64,000 bases of DNA from Metamycoplasma cloacale (GTDB lineage: Bacteria > Bacillota_I > Bacilli_A > Mycoplasmatales > Metamycoplasmataceae), in the NCBI RefSeq assembly GCF_900660735.1, contig NZ_LR215049.1, positions 310,001 to 374,000 on the forward strand, written 5' to 3'. Made by a program: the position numbers and the translations under genes. Positions within the stretch are counted from its first letter, which is position 1, and the number at the start of each line of letters is the position of its first letter. The notes beneath the pieces were generated by a model. The model saw nothing but the letters and a program-made list of their open reading frames with translations, had not been told where the DNA came from and searched no databases. This document shows positions 32,596 to 46,362 of this stretch, piece after piece.

Positions 32596-35500
32596 ATGAG
32601 AAAAAGTAAGAAAATTGCATTAATTTTGTTAGGATTAGGAGCTATCGGAGCGACAGCGGGGACTGTTTATGTGCTTTTAAATTCAAAAAAATCAAAAAAT
32701 GAAGCTATTGCAAAATTAATTAATACCATTGACACTTATCGTAAAAATAATTTAAATGGTGATGCTTGAACAAAATTAGACAATCAAGCAATAGAATTAA
32801 TTAAAGATCTAAATTCTTTCATTGATAGCAAAAACGAAATCGAAGTTAATAAAGCTATTGAAGAAAATTCAGAAAAATTTGCAATGATTCAAGAATTATT
32901 TAAATATTTTACATTAGCAAATGAAGTTAATGGTTATTTAAACATCATTTCTAATGATAACAAATACCAAGAAATTGCATCTGAATTAAAAAATGTATTA
33001 GATAAACAAAATGGAATTGTTAAAAATACAGAAAACAAGATTGACGTTATTAATTCATTCAATACTTTAAAGAACGCATATGAAAATGCAATAAGCAAAA
33101 TAAATGATAATAATTTATTAATTGCATCTAAAATAAATGAATTAGACGATTTAATAAAACAAGCCAATGAATATAACGAATCTGTTAAAAATACAGAGAT
33201 TAAAGAAGAATTAAAAAGAGCCATTGAAATCGCAGTGACTAAAAAAGATGCTACAAATGCAACAACTGAATCTTTAACTAATGCTTATAATAATTTAGAA
33301 TTAATTCTGGAAAACATCAAAGTTAAAAATGAAGAATGAAAAATGGCTCATACAAGATTAGAAAGTAAAATTTCTGAAATTGAATTAAATAAAGGGTCAT
33401 ATGGTTTTAACGAAAGTGAATTGAATGATTTAAGCTTAGCGACACAAGAAGCAAAAAATATAGCAAATGATTACTCAAATGATAAAACTGCATTGGATAA
33501 TGCTATAGTAGTATTAGAAAATAAGGTTAAGGAAATTAAAGAAAGAGCAGATTTAAGAAAACAAGAAGAATTACTTGTTAAAAATAAATTAAATAGTTTA
33601 ATTAATCAAGTTGCTGAATTTAAAAATGATGTAGTAATTAATACACAAATCAAGGAAAGATTAAATCAAAATATTACAAATGCATCAAGTGAATTAAACA
33701 ATAACAATGCTACTAGCGATACTTTAAATGAAGCATATAATAAATTAAAAGAACAATTTGATATCGAAAAATCTAATCACAATGAATGAGAAAAATCATA
33801 CAATAATCTAAAAAATAAAATTGATGAGACAGAAATATATTCAATATTAAATTCAAGTAGTTCAAACGATTTAACCAATCTTTTTTCAGCAATAGAAGAA
33901 TCAAAAACCATATTAGATAATAGAAATTCTAATAAAACAACATTAGATAATCAACTAGCTAAATTAGAAAAAGCATACATAAAAGCTAAGGAATTAATAG
34001 ATTTAAATAAAACCCAAGAAGAATTAGCTAAAGAAAAATTACAAATTTTAATTAGCCAATCAATCACATATAAAAACTCAATTATTAATCAAAATATTAA
34101 AGAAGAATTAAATAACCAAATTCAAAATGCTCAAAATGCATTAAGCAACCCTAGTGCTACACTAGACAGTTTGAATAATGCATATACCGCATTAGAAGAA
34201 GCATTAAATTCAGCTAAATCTCAAAATACTGATTGAAAAGATGCTAATGCATCTCTAAATGACAAAATTAATGAAATTAATAACTTAAAAAATTCAGATG
34301 CATTTAATTCATCAGAAATTCAAGAAATTGATAATGCAATTACAGAAGCGCAAAAGTCATTAGATAATCCAAATATCGATAAAGATGCAATTAATAATGC
34401 TAAAACAACTTTAGAAAATCAATTTAAAGCTATTCAAGAAAAAGCAGATGCTAGAAAAGCGCAAGAACAATTAGATAAACAAAAATTAGCTACATTAATC
34501 ACTGAGGCAAATGAATATAATAATTCAATTAAAAACACAACCATTAACTCAGAATTATCTTCAGCAATTCAAATTGCGATAAATAAAAAAGATGCTGTAA
34601 ATGCAACATCCGAATCTTTAACTGAAGCATTAAATGAATTACAAACTGCATTAGATAATGTCAAAATCAAGAATCAAGAATGAAATACTTCATACACCAA
34701 TTTAGATGACAAAATTAAAGAAATCGAAGCAAATAGAGAAACAGATGAAGTAAATGAATCAGAATTAAATACATTGAATAATGCAATTAAAGAAGCTAAA
34801 GCTGTTCTAAATGATCCAAATAGTGATAAAACAGCATTAGATAATGCAAAAACCACTCTAGAAAATAAATATAATGAAATTAAACTAGCATTTAATTCAA
34901 GAAAAGAAAATGAAAATAAAGCTAAAGAAAAATTAAATAACTTGATTAATCAAGCAAATTCAGCTAAAGAATCAATTATAAATACAGCAATTAAAGATGT
35001 CTTAAGCAATGCAATTCAAAATGCAGAAGCGGCATCAAACAATCCTAAAGCAACTACAGATAGTTTAAATAATGCATATACAGCACTTGAAGCAACTTTA
35101 AATGAAGCAAAAACACAAGATACTAACTGAAAAAATGCCAACTCTGCATTAAATGATAAAATTAATGAAATTAATAGTTCTAAAAATAGTAATAACTTCA
35201 ATTCAACTGAATTACAACAAATCAATGAAGCAATAGTCAAAGCAACTGAATCACTAAATAATTCATCATTAGCCCAAGAAGCATTAGAATCTGCTAAAAC
35301 TGAATTAGAAAATAAATATAATGAAATTAAGAAAAATTTAGACAATCGAAAAGAACGAGAAAAAGAAAATGCTAAACAAAAATTGAATGCGTTAATTAAC
35401 CAAGCAACAGAAGAAAAAAATAAAATTGTGAATAATGTAATTAAAAATGAATTAGGTACAGCAATTCAAACTGCTAAAAATGTTCTTGATAGTAGTGATT

Positions 35501-37872
35501 CATCAACAGAGGATTTAAATAAAGCATATCAAACCTTAGAATCTGCATTAAATAATAGTAAAGAACAAGACAATGATTGAAAAAATGCTAATTCTAACTT
35601 AAATACTAAAATTAATGAAATTAATAGTTCTAAAGATGGCAATAACTTCAATTCAACTGAATTAAAACAAATCAATGATGCGATAGCTAAGGCAACTGAA
35701 TCACTAAATAATCCTTTAGTTAATAAGCAAGAATTAGAAAATGCTAAAACAACTTTAGAAAATGCATATAAAAAAGTTCAAACAAATGCTGAGTTAAGAA
35801 AACAACAAGAAAATAAAGAAAAAGAAAAACTTGAAACATTAATTAAAGAATCATCATTATACAAAGATTCAATAACAAATTCTTTTATTAAAGATGAATT
35901 ATCTTCATCAATTCAATCAGCAATAAATAAAAAAGATGACGCAAATGCTACTATAGATTCTTTAACTCAAACATATAAAGATCTTGAATCAGCATTACAA
36001 ACTGCTAAAACTAAAAATGAAGAATGAAAAACCGCTCATACTAACTTAGATAATAAAATCAAAGAAATTGAAGGAAATAAAACTTCAAATGACTTCAATG
36101 AGCATGAATTAAGTGATTTAAATAATGCAATTGAAGCAGCTAAAACCGTGTTAAGTAATCCGTCTTCAGATAAAAATGCATTAGATAATGCTAAAACCAC
36201 TTTAGATGCAAAATATAACGAAATTATACAAACATCTGAATTAAGAAAACAACAAGAAAAAGATAATGCTAAAAATCAATTAAAATCTTTAATTGATGAT
36301 GCTACATCATTTAAAGATTCAATAATAAACACCGAAATAAAAAATAAATTATCACAAGCTATTCAAAATGTTCAATCTATTCTTGATAATTTAGAATCTT
36401 CAACCGAAGCATTGGATAATGCATACAAAACATTAGAAACTATATTCAATCAAATTAAATTAGAAGATAGTGCTTGAAAATCTGCAAATAGTGATTTAGA
36501 TAATAAAATCAACGAAATTAATAATTTGAAAATATCTAACGGATTTAATGAAACGGAAATGTTGGAAATTAATACTATAATTTCAGAAGCTAAAAAATTA
36601 TTAAATAATCCTTCAATTAATAAAGAAAATCTAGAAATCGCTAAATCAACATTAGAAACTGAATTTAGAAAAATTCAAGCAAAAGCTGAATTAAGAAAAC
36701 AACAAGAAAATCTTGCAAAAGAAAAACTACAAACATTAATTAATCAAGCGAATACATACAATCAAACAACAGTTGAAAATACAACAATTAAAAATGAATT
36801 GCAATCATTAATTACCACTGCAACAACTAAAAAAGATGCTAAAAATGCAACCGCTGAATCCTTAGAACAAGCGTATAATGAATTAAATTCTTCATTTGAT
36901 GCTGTTAAAACAAAACAAAATACATGAAAAGCTTCATATGATGGTCTTAAAAATAGAACCGTTGAAGTTAATAATCAAATTGATAGTTACAATTTAGATA
37001 ATATAGAAAAACAACAATTATTAGCCGTTGTAAACGACAGTAATGAAATACTAAATAATAAAAATAATGATGCACAAACATTTAATGATAAATTGCAAAA
37101 ATTAAATAATGCAGTAAATGAATATAAAACTAAAAATGATGTAAGAAATCAAATTAAAACTCTACTAACTAAATTAGATCAAGATAAAAATAACGAATAT
37201 ATCATTGATAAACAAGAATTACAATCTAAAATTACTAAATTTGTTAGTGAAACAAATACTTTATTAAATAAATCAAATTCTACTCTTTTAGAATTCCAAA
37301 CCAAAAAAACAGAACTTGAAAACTTAATAAAAGAAACTAACGATAATGCTGTTAAATTAAAGACTGAATTACGTTCAAAAATTGAAACCACTCTTTCAAA
37401 TACTAAAGACAGTTTAACATTGTCATTGCTACAAACTTATCAAACACGATTTAATTTCGAAACATCTTTAAATGAAAGAATGTCTAAATTACAACCTGTT
37501 TTTGACAACGTAGATTCTAATAGAAAAAGTCTTGAAGATGCCTTAAGTGATTACAACACTATATACGATAAGGCAAAAATATGATTTGAATTACTAGAAA
37601 AATTTGCCTTTATGAAAAAAACAGCTTCTACTGATAGAGAACACTTAGAATTAATGGGAAAATTAACCGAATTTGAGTCAAAAATTTCACAAATTGAACG
37701 ATATATACAAATATTTAGTACAGAAGTGGTAGCTGATGGTGTTGAAACACGTTGAAAAAATGCTATAAAAACAATAGATACTTGACTTCTACAATATGGT
37801 TTAAACTTTAATGAAGAAAAATCAAAACAAACATATACTGAATGAATTAAGATTCTGAATAAATACAGTTAA
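32596..37872 (+). CDS. large repetitive surface-anchored protein (FIVAR-like helical repeats)
   Basis: 1758 residues. MRKSKKIALILLGLGAIGA starts a single N-terminal signal-anchor helix without lipobox Cys. Then come eight tandem units of 149-150 residues (33337-36927), each opening with a TGA-encoded Trp (WKNANSxLNDKINEI type). Each unit holds two long helices with SDKxALDNAKTTLENKYNEI and a segment ATTDSLNNAYTALEATL that resembles FIVAR-type adhesin modules. The 300-residue C-terminal part is helical and non-repetitive. Probably an extracellular rod or adhesin; no ligand can be inferred. A terminator shared with the next, convergent gene follows. Confidence 0.85.
33337..36927 (+). repeat. 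eight tandem coding repeats of 447 or 450 bp
   Basis: Unit boundaries by the conserved TGA Trp codons: 33337, 33787, 34234, 34681, 35128, 35578, 36025, 36475, 36925. Spacing is 447 or 450 throughout. Units differ in sequence, so the array is old or diversifying. Confidence 0.85.
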
Positions 37873-37899
37873 TTGGATAATAAATGAAATTTGAAAATT

Positions 37900-37928
37900 A
37901 AAAAAGAGAGAATATTCTCTCTTTTTTT
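37900..37928. terminator. bidirectional terminator between the two surface-protein genes
   Basis: AAAAAGAGAGAAT/ATTCTCTCTTTTT perfect stem with A and T flanks. Confidence 0.88.
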
Positions 37929-37940
37929 GTTATAAAATAA

Positions 37941-39977
37941 TTATTTATTTGTTTTGAAAAATTCATTTAATTCTTTTAATTTAGTTAAAACTGTTTTAAT
38001 GTCCCCTGATGATTTATTTGATGTAATTTGTTCTTTAATTTCATTCAATTTTTCTTGAATTTTTTGTTTTTTAGTTTCTTCATTACCCTCTGTACTAATA
38101 TATGTTTCAATATTATTATAAACAGTTTGAATATCTGATTTTAATGAAGAATCAATTTTTGAAAGTGATTCAAGAATTTTAGCATTAACTCTATGTACTG
38201 CGGAAGTTTCAATTTCTTCTGTATAATGCGCATAATCATCTATTAATTTTTTCAATTCAAAACCATAGTGAACTGAATTAATTTCTGAATAATCTTCGTT
38301 AATTAAGTATTTTTTTGCTTTTGTTGTTAATTCAACATATTTATTTCAAACTAATGTTTTTTTAGTTTGTTGAGCTTCTAATAATTTATTATGCATATTA
38401 GTAATTATATTAATGTTTTCATCACTCATTTCTGAACTTATTTCAGTTTTAGTATCGAATTCTTCAAATATTTTGTCTAAATTATTAATATTATCTACAA
38501 AATATAATTTATTTTCTTCACTATTTTTAAATTCATTAATAGCTGATTTATATGCATCAAAATCATTAAGAACTGCTTTATTTTTCCCTCTAGCAATTAA
38601 AGCTTTTACAGAAGCATATATTTTTAAAGAAGGATAAGTTCTGTTTAAATTAGTTTCATATGACATGATATCAAAATTTAAATTTTCAATGTTTAACGTA
38701 TATTTAGTTTGAATTTTATCGCGATATTCTTTTAAACTTTTTAAATCATTTAAAGCAGCAACATAATTTTTAATACCTTCTTGAGTTTCTACTACTTTAT
38801 TAATTGCGTTTAATAGATCTGTTTTTGATATAGTTTTTGAATCAGCAGACAATATAGCATTTGCCTTTTCAATTTCACTATTTAATGTTTTGTTTAAGTC
38901 TTTTGGATTTTTCTTAAATTCTTCATCATTTAAATAATCTGTTGGTGATTCCACTTTTTCTCTTAATATAGATAATAAAGCATTTCTTTGTGTATTAATT
39001 TGTTCTTCTGCAGTATTAATTGCTTTTCTTAATTCAGATATTTGTTGTTGATATTTTTCTGAAGTTGTATCGGTGTTTTCAATTAATTCTCTTGAAAGCT
39101 TGATAACCGCATTTAATTGATCTTTATTAGTACTATCTTCGCCATTAATCAAATAAGAATTTTCTAATATTGATGTAGCACTTGTTACTAAAGTGTTTAA
39201 TTCATTTTTATTTGCTTCTTTATCCATTTCTAATTTTTTACCTTGAATTTCATTAAATTTGTTTTTAATAGATTCAACAATTGTTTTTAATTCATCAAGA
39301 GTAATGTTTTCTTTTTTAGATGCTGTATTTTGTTCATCTAAAAAATTAGTTAATTCGGTTTTTAACGTTTCATATTTTGGATCTGTTCATGTAGCAATTT
39401 CTTTAGTAATTTCTTCATTTAATTTTGTTAATGTGTTTGTTATATTAACCGTTTCATCAATTTTTTGAACATCTTGTTTTGCTTTAGTTAATGCATTGGT
39501 TAAAGCGGTTTTAGCATTTTCTATTTCATCATTTTTCTTGCTATTTTTAACCAATTCGTTTTGTTCGTTCATTTTATTTAATAATTCGGTATGTACATTT
39601 TTATATTTTTCATCTTTAATATCGTTTAAATATGCATTAATATTATTTGCAATTTTTAGATATTCCATTTTATTTTTTAAAACATTAAATTCAGCATTTG
39701 AACTATCTAAAATATTTTTTAATTCTTTTTCATCTTTAATATCTTTTTGTTTATCTAAATTATCAATTAAAGTTTTAAATTCAACATTTAAAGCAATATC
39801 ATCTTTAACGTTTGAATTTTGTTGTTGATATTCTTTAATCTCATTAATTAAAGATGTTATTTTATTTTCTTTAACCGTTTTGTTTGATTTTCTAGCAAAA
39901 ACATATGCTGTTGTTGAAACTGCAGCAATAGTTGCTAAACCTAATACAATTAAAGCTATTTTCTTTGATTTTTTCAT
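37941..39977 (-). CDS. surface-anchored helical protein, paralogous anchor to the 32596 gene
   Basis: 678 residues. The N-terminal MKKSKKIALIVLGLATIAA helix closely resembles that of the convergent 1758-residue protein, and the first 100 residues also align in style (Lys/Asn-rich, IKEYQQQNSN). The rest is one long series of helices rich in Lys, Asn, Glu and Thr, probably coiled coil, without clear 150-residue periodicity. Probably extracellular. AAAGGAAAG precedes the ATG, and a (TA)16 tract lies in its promoter. Confidence 0.8.
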
Positions 39978-39999
39978 ATACTTTCCTTTATTTATAAAA

Positions 40000-40038
<39 letters not shown>

Positions 40039-40055
40039 TTTGGGAAAAAATAAGC

Positions 40056-40084
40056 AAAAAAAGGAGAAAATTTCTCCTTTTTTT
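40056..40084 (-). terminator. terminator after DUF885 lipoprotein copy 1
   Basis: AAAAAAAGGAGAAA/TTTCTCCTTTTTTT perfect inverted repeat with T run on the minus strand. Confidence 0.88.
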
Positions 40085-40112
40085 AGAAAAATAAGCATTT
40101 TTTGAAGGTTTT

Positions 40113-42974
40113 TTATTTAATATTATATTCTTTTTTAATTACTTCTTCAAGTGCACTCATTGGTAAACCGCCATTTCTTAAGAACATATCATATAGTTTT
40201 TTAATATGAACATGTTTTACATCACCATCTGAAGCGTTAATAAATGCTTCACGGCTTAAGCCTAAATGATTTTGCACTTTCTTATATAGATCTAACATAA
40301 CTTTCTTACCTGAGTTATAAGCTGTTGCTTGAGCTGGTAATGATAGATATCTTCTTGATTCTGATGTAATATCACCAATACCTAAAGCTGAATTAGCTGT
40401 CATAAATGATCTAGCTTGAGAGATTGAATGACCAGTAATTAAATCATCGTGACCTTTAACACTTGGACTGTGGTATGAAGTATCCAATGCTAATCTCATA
40501 TTTCTTAATTGAGCTTCATTCAATGCTCCAAAGTATTGAAGCATATTAGCTAATTTAGCAGCATCTCTTGTATGTTGTTTATCATCACTATAACTTCTTA
40601 CAGATGCAACTTTTTGTCAATATACTCCACCATGTAATTCTTTCATTTGTTTAATGATATCTTCAGTAATTGCACTATCTTCGGTTGATGTAATAAAGCT
40701 TGTAATACCTTTTGATAATGAGAAATCAATTGGCATTGCATAGTAATCATTATCTTTATTATTATAATCAGGAGTTCCGTAGAATCCAGCTTCAATACCA
40801 AATCATTCCATAAATAGCGCTCAACCTTCGGCATATGCTGTATATCCAAAGATGTCACCTAATTTTTTACCATCAATTTCTGCTAAATTAAACTTAGCAT
40901 ATTGAATTTGATTATGGTGTCCCATCATTGACTCATGGTTAGCAAATGATGTAACTGATCATTTTGGTAATGAATAATATGGATCAACATTAAAGAAGAA
41001 ATTGCCAGCACTACCTGAGTATGCACCAACTCCTGTATTTACTCTATTTACATATTCATATGTATCAATTCCGTAATCAGGAACTTCTTTAGGGAAATAT
41101 GAAGCGCCATATTTTTGGGTTGTAGCTTTAAATTGTTTATAAGCTTTAAATGCTTCTAATGCTCCATAGTAGAATTGTTCATTTGTAATGCTACCATATT
41201 TGTTGTTTTTGTTTTCATCAGCGAATAAATGATCATATTTTAATTTCGTTAAATTAGCACGAGAATCTGCTAAATCAGAATCTTCTTTTAAAGATCTCTT
41301 TAATTCATCGGTGTAATAACTTGCATCTTCACGACCAAAGAAGAAATCTTCTGCATTTAATCATTTATTAAATTCAGGTAAATTTATTTCTCCTTGTGCA
41401 TTTCTAATGTGTAATTGTACATTCGCAACTTCTTTAGAACCAACACCATCTTCGTCATACTTAATAGTAGGCGCTCATTCTGTATTGTCATTACCTGTAA
41501 TTAACTTAGCAACTTCAGCTGCAATTTTTTTCATATTATTAGCTGCATCTTTGGATGATTTATAGCCTTCTTCATAAATTTCTTGTGGAGTTAAATTAGA
41601 GGTTGTAACCATTTTTAGGTATTGTTTATATAGATCATCACCAGTTAAACCACCTGGTTTACCAGGCATAAATCCAATACCAACATTTGTTGCATCTAAA
41701 TCTTTTTGAGTAAATCCTAAACCATAAATTTTTTGATATGTATTATCTACTCTAACTTCAACAATATTTTCAAGTTCGTGTGTAAGGTTTTCTTTTGATA
41801 AAACAAGTTCTTCAGCGTTTTCGCCTAAACCATAACTTGAAGCTTTATAATAGTCAGTTACATAAAAATCATATAAAGCATCTATTGCTTGTGATTTTTT
41901 TCAAACTTGTTCATTTACACTTTCTGGTTTTACTGCATCAGGATTATAACCAATCAATTCCTTCAATGTAATTGTTTGTTTATCTGATTTATAGAAATCA
42001 ATTAATTTATTTGCATAGTAGTTTTTAACTACAGCATTAATGTTACTTTTAATTCATACTTTTGAAGGTACCAATCCTAATTCAATTGCTTCTTTTAAGG
42101 TTTCTTTTCATTGAACAAAAATTTTATCAGCATACCTTGAATTTGGAACAATTGTGCGATAAAATGCATTAGCCGCATATGTACTGCTTGAACCTCAATT
42201 AAATGAACTTAATAGATATCTTAAGCCTTTATCATGATTTCCTTTTTCAATTTCTCAATTGAATTTCAATCCGTATGCTCATGCAATTGAATCACTTGTT
42301 AAGTTAACTCCATTAATTTCATTAATTCTATTAATATATTTATCAATTTCTACAACAATTTTTTTATCATCACTAGCCGTTGGAGCTACATTGTATGGAT
42401 TTAATCCCATTGCTGTTAAATCTTCTTCATATGTTTCATTTAATGAAATAATATATTCAGCAGTTAAAGCTTTAGCTTTTTCACTTCCATCATTTGATGA
42501 AGCAATTTCTGCCAAAACATTTCTTTTAGTTGTTTTAGCAGTTATAATTTCATTATTCTTAGTTTCAACAGTTGCAGTTTTAGTTTGAATTTCTTGGTTA
42601 ATATTTTCTATTTTTTTATTAATTTCAGTTTCTTTAGCAGTTTTTTCTTCTGCAGATTTAGTTTCATCTTCTTTAAAAGTTTTTAATTCTTTTTGTGCAG
42701 CAATAATATCGGCTTTTTTAGCATTAATTTCTTGATTTATTTTTTTGATATCTTCTGTTGCTGTTATAATACTTTGATTTAATTTTTCAATTTCTTGATA
42801 TTTAAGGGTGTTATTTACAGTAGGTTTATCTGGCTCCGGTGTTGGGGTTGGAGTCGGAGTGGGTGTGGGTGTAGGTTTTGGTTCCCCACATTTTGTTGCC
42901 ATTAAAGTAGGTGCTACAATTAATGGTGTCATACCTGCCATAACACTTCATAGAATTTTACTTTTTTTAGTCAT
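40113..42974 (-). CDS. DUF885-family lipoprotein, copy 1 (putative zinc metallopeptidase)
   Basis: 953 residues. Starts MTKKSKILWSVMAGMTP with lipobox LMATKC, then a Pro-Thr dipeptide linker (PTPTPTPT) and an N-terminal coiled coil (about 45-170). DUF885 hallmarks: HESMMGHHNQIQ (His at residue 680, HExxxGHH form), YAEGWALFMEWFGIEAG about 30 residues later, and the C-terminal LPAQATAYNSGKKVMLDL and RNGGLPMSALEEV. Relatives are predicted zinc peptidases. Surface-exposed, so it may digest host peptides. AGGAG precedes the ATG. Its last 600 bases are almost identical to copy 3. Confidence 0.85.
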
Positions 42975-43058
42975 ATACTACTCCTATTCTTCTGAAATTC
43001 TGCCGATGTGTTACATCAACATTATTTACATTTTAAAATTGTTTTATTCATTGCTTAT

Positions 43059-43073
43059 AAAAAAAAAAAAAAA
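43059..43073 (-). repeat. A15/T15 homopolymer upstream of DUF885 copy 1
   Basis: 15 A on the plus strand, about 85-100 bases upstream of the ATG of copy 1. Possibly within or next to its promoter. Confidence 0.6.
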
Positions 43074-43160
43074 CAAATAGAAAAACATAAAAAAATAACT
43101 ATGAAGTTATATGAAATTGAAATTATCTTTATATATAATCTTTTCAAGATTAAAATAAAT

Positions 43161-43190
43161 AAAAACCCAGGAAATTATTCCTTGGGTTAA
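43161..43190 (-). terminator. terminator after DUF885 lipoprotein copy 2
   Basis: AACCCAGGAA/TTCCTTGGGTT hairpin with one bulged base, 4 bases after the stop; the A run on the plus strand gives T on the transcript. Confidence 0.7.
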
Positions 43191-43193
43191 TTA

Positions 43194-46043
43194 TTATTTT
43201 ATTTTATATTCATTTTTAATTACTTCTTCAAGTGCACTCATTGGTAATCCACCATTTCTTAAGAACATATCATATAGTTTCTTAATATGAACATGTTTTA
43301 CATCCCCATCTGATGCATTAACAAATTCTTCACGGCTTAAGCCTAAATGATTTTGCACTTTCTTATATAGATCTAACATAACTTTTTTACCTGAGTTATA
43401 TGCTGTTGCTTGAGCTGGTAATGATAAATATCTTCTTGATTCAGAAGCAATATCACCGGTACCTAAAGCTGAATTTAATTTCATAAATTCTCTAGTTTGT
43501 ATAATTGAATGACCAGTTATTAAATCATCATGTCCCTTAACACTTGGGCTGTGGTATGATACATCCAATGCTAATCTCATATTTCTTAACTGAGCTTCAG
43601 TTAATGCACCGAAATATTGCAACATATTAGCTAATTTAGCAGCATCTCTTGTATGTTGTTTTTCATCATCATAAGTTCTTAAAGAAGCAACTTTATTTCA
43701 ATATACACCACCATGTAATTCTTTCATTTGTTTAATAATATCTTCTGTTATTGCACTATCTTCAGTTGAAGTAATAAAGCTTGTAATACCTTTTGATAGT
43801 GAAAAATCAATTGGCATTGCATAATAGTCATTATCTTTATTATTATAATCAGGTGTTCCATAGAATCCGGCTTCAATTGCAAATCATTCGGTAAACACCG
43901 CTCAACCTTCAATGTATGAAGTATAGTTAAAAATATCCCCTAATTTTAAACCATCAATTGATGTTAAATTATGTTTAGCATATTGAATTTGATTGTGGTG
44001 TCCCATCATTGATTCATGGTTAGCAAATGTTGTAAGAGCTCATTTAGGTACTGAATAATATGGATCAACATTAAAGAAGAATCCTTCTTTAGAACCTTCA
44101 TATGCCCCAACACCTTCATTTGCTCTTCTGGCAAATTCATATGTATCAATACCATAATCTGGAACTTCTTTAGGGAAATATGAAGCACCATATTTTTGAG
44201 TTGTAGCTTTAAATTGTTTATACGCCTTAAAAGCTTCTAGAGCACCATAATAGAATTGTTCGTTTGTAATACTTCCATATGCTTCATTTTTATTATCATC
44301 ACCGAATAAATGATCATAATCTAATTTAGTTAAATTAGATCTTGAATCTGCTAAATTTTTATCTTCTTTTAAAGAACTTTTCAATGCTTCTGTATAATAG
44401 CTAGCATCTTCACGCCCAAAGAAGAAATCTTCGGCATTTAATCATTTATAAAATTCAGTTAAATTTATGTTTCCTTGGTTATCACGAATATGTAATTGTA
44501 AATTAACAATTGCTTTACTACCAATCCCATCTTCATCATATTTAATAGTTGGAGATCATTCTGAATTATCATCTCCTGTGATTAATTTAGCAATTTCTAT
44601 TGCTATTTTTTTCATGTTCGCAGATGCTTCTTTTGTTTGCTTATACCCCTCATCATAAATTTGTTGAGGAGTCAATTCTGTTGATGTAGACATTTTTAAT
44701 AATTGTTTATATAGATCTTCACCTGTTAAACCGCCTTCTTTACCGGGCATAAATCCTATACCAACTTTAGTTTCATTTAAGTCTTTTTCGGTATATCCTA
44801 ATCCATATATATTTTGATATGTGCCATCAACATTTACTTCCATAGTATTCTCTATTTCATGAATATCATTTGTTTTGTAAATTGTTAAATTGTTAATGTT
44901 TTCACCCAAACCATAACTTGATGCATTGTAATAATCCGTTATATAAAAATCATAAAATTCATCAATTGCTTGTCTAATTTCTCAATCATTTTCACTCATG
45001 TAGAATGGTTTAGTAGCATTTTCATCATAGTTGATCAATGCTTTTAATGTAATTGATGTTTTTTCAGATCTATAAAATTCGGCTAATTTATCTGCATAAT
45101 AATCTTTAATAAAAGCATTTATATTACTTTTAATTCAAACTTTTGAAGGTACTAACCCCAATTCAATCGCTTCTTTTAAAGTTGCTTTTCATTGCTTATA
45201 TAAGCTTGGTTCATCATTAACACTGGCAATAATCGATCCATAAAAACCATTTGCTGGATATGTATCACTTGGTCCTCAATTAAATGACCCCAATAGATAT
45301 CTTAAACCTTTATCATAGTTTTCTTTTTCGATTTCTCAATTGAATTTCAATCCATTTGCTCACGCAATTGAATCACTTGTTAAATTAAATGTATTAACTT
45401 TTTTGATATTTTCAATATATTTATCAATTAATTGAGTTATTTTTATAGAATCTTCTTTGCTTGGTGCTGGATTTCATTGATCCAATCCTGCTTTTGTTAA
45501 ATCTTTTGCATATAAATCTTTCAATGAAATAATATATTCAGCAGTGAATTTCTTTCCCTTTTCACTACCATCTTTTGAAAAAGCGATTTCTGCTAAAATT
45601 TCATGTTTCTTAGAATCGGCTTTTTCAAACTCTTGAGTTTTAGTATTTAAAATTGATTTTTTTTCAGAAATTTCCTTATCTAATTTTTCAATTTCAGCAT
45701 TAACTTCATTGGTTTTATTCGCAATCTCTTCTTCTGTTTTTGAATCATCGTATTTAAAATCATCTAATTCCTCATTTAATGTTTCAATTGCTTTGGTTTT
45801 ATCTGTGATTGCTGTATTTATAAGATCAATTTCGTCACTAAGAGATTTTATTCGATTATTATATTCCTCAATTGATTTATATTTAAGGGCATTATTTATA
45901 GTGGGTTCTGTATTAGGAGTGTTTGGTTTTGGAGCTGGATGAGGTTTTGGTTCGCCACATCTTGTAGCCATTAAAGTAGGTGCTAAAATTAATGGTGTCG
46001 TTCCAGCCATAATACTTCATAAAATTTTGGATTTTTTAGTCAT
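43194..46043 (-). CDS. DUF885-family lipoprotein, copy 2
   Basis: 949 residues. Same architecture as copy 1: MTKKSKILWSIMAGTTP, lipobox LMATRC, a shorter Pro/Asn-rich linker, coiled coil, then the peptidase-like domain with HESMMGHH at residue 676 and the conserved C-terminus. Overall it is the most diverged of the three copies and lacks the near-identical 3' tract shared by copies 1 and 3. Several TGA Trp codons. Confidence 0.85.
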
Positions 46044-46362
46044 ATATACTTCCTATGTGTTTATAAATTCTGCTGATATATAAAATCAACATTAACTACA
46101 TTTTATGACTATTTTTTTCTGACAAATAAAAAAAAAAACATATTCAATGTCATAAAAAATAACATAAAAGTTATATAGACTATTTTTTTATAAAAGTTGA
46201 TGTATTAATATTTATTCTTATTTATAACTTTTTGTAATTCAATTATTTGAATTGAATGGATTATAATATCTATTTTATTAATATTTAAAAACATCATAGC
46301 AGTTGCTATGATGTCATCATTTAATATATTGTTTTTCATTTTAATAATTAAATGTTTAAGTT
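46044..46362. other. intergenic region between DUF885 copies 2 and 3
   Basis: 319 bases without a gene. It holds an A11 tract (46128-46138) upstream of copy 2 and a perfect 11-bp stem (ACATCATAGCA/TGCTATGATGT, 46291-46314) followed on the minus strand by T5, probably the terminator of copy 3. Confidence 0.6.
46291..46314 (-). terminator. terminator after DUF885 lipoprotein copy 3
   Basis: Perfect 11-bp stem with 2-base centre and T5 on the minus strand, about 50 bases after the stop. Confidence 0.65.

Noticed and set aside
33337-36927. Regular repeats considered as a CRISPR-like or mobile array
   Set aside because: The period is 447/450 bp, in frame and coding throughout; no short identical repeats with unique spacers and no cas genes.
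40643-40858. 71-codon minus-strand frame, repeated at 46893-47108
   Set aside because: It is a second-frame shadow inside the near-identical part of DUF885 copies 1 and 3.
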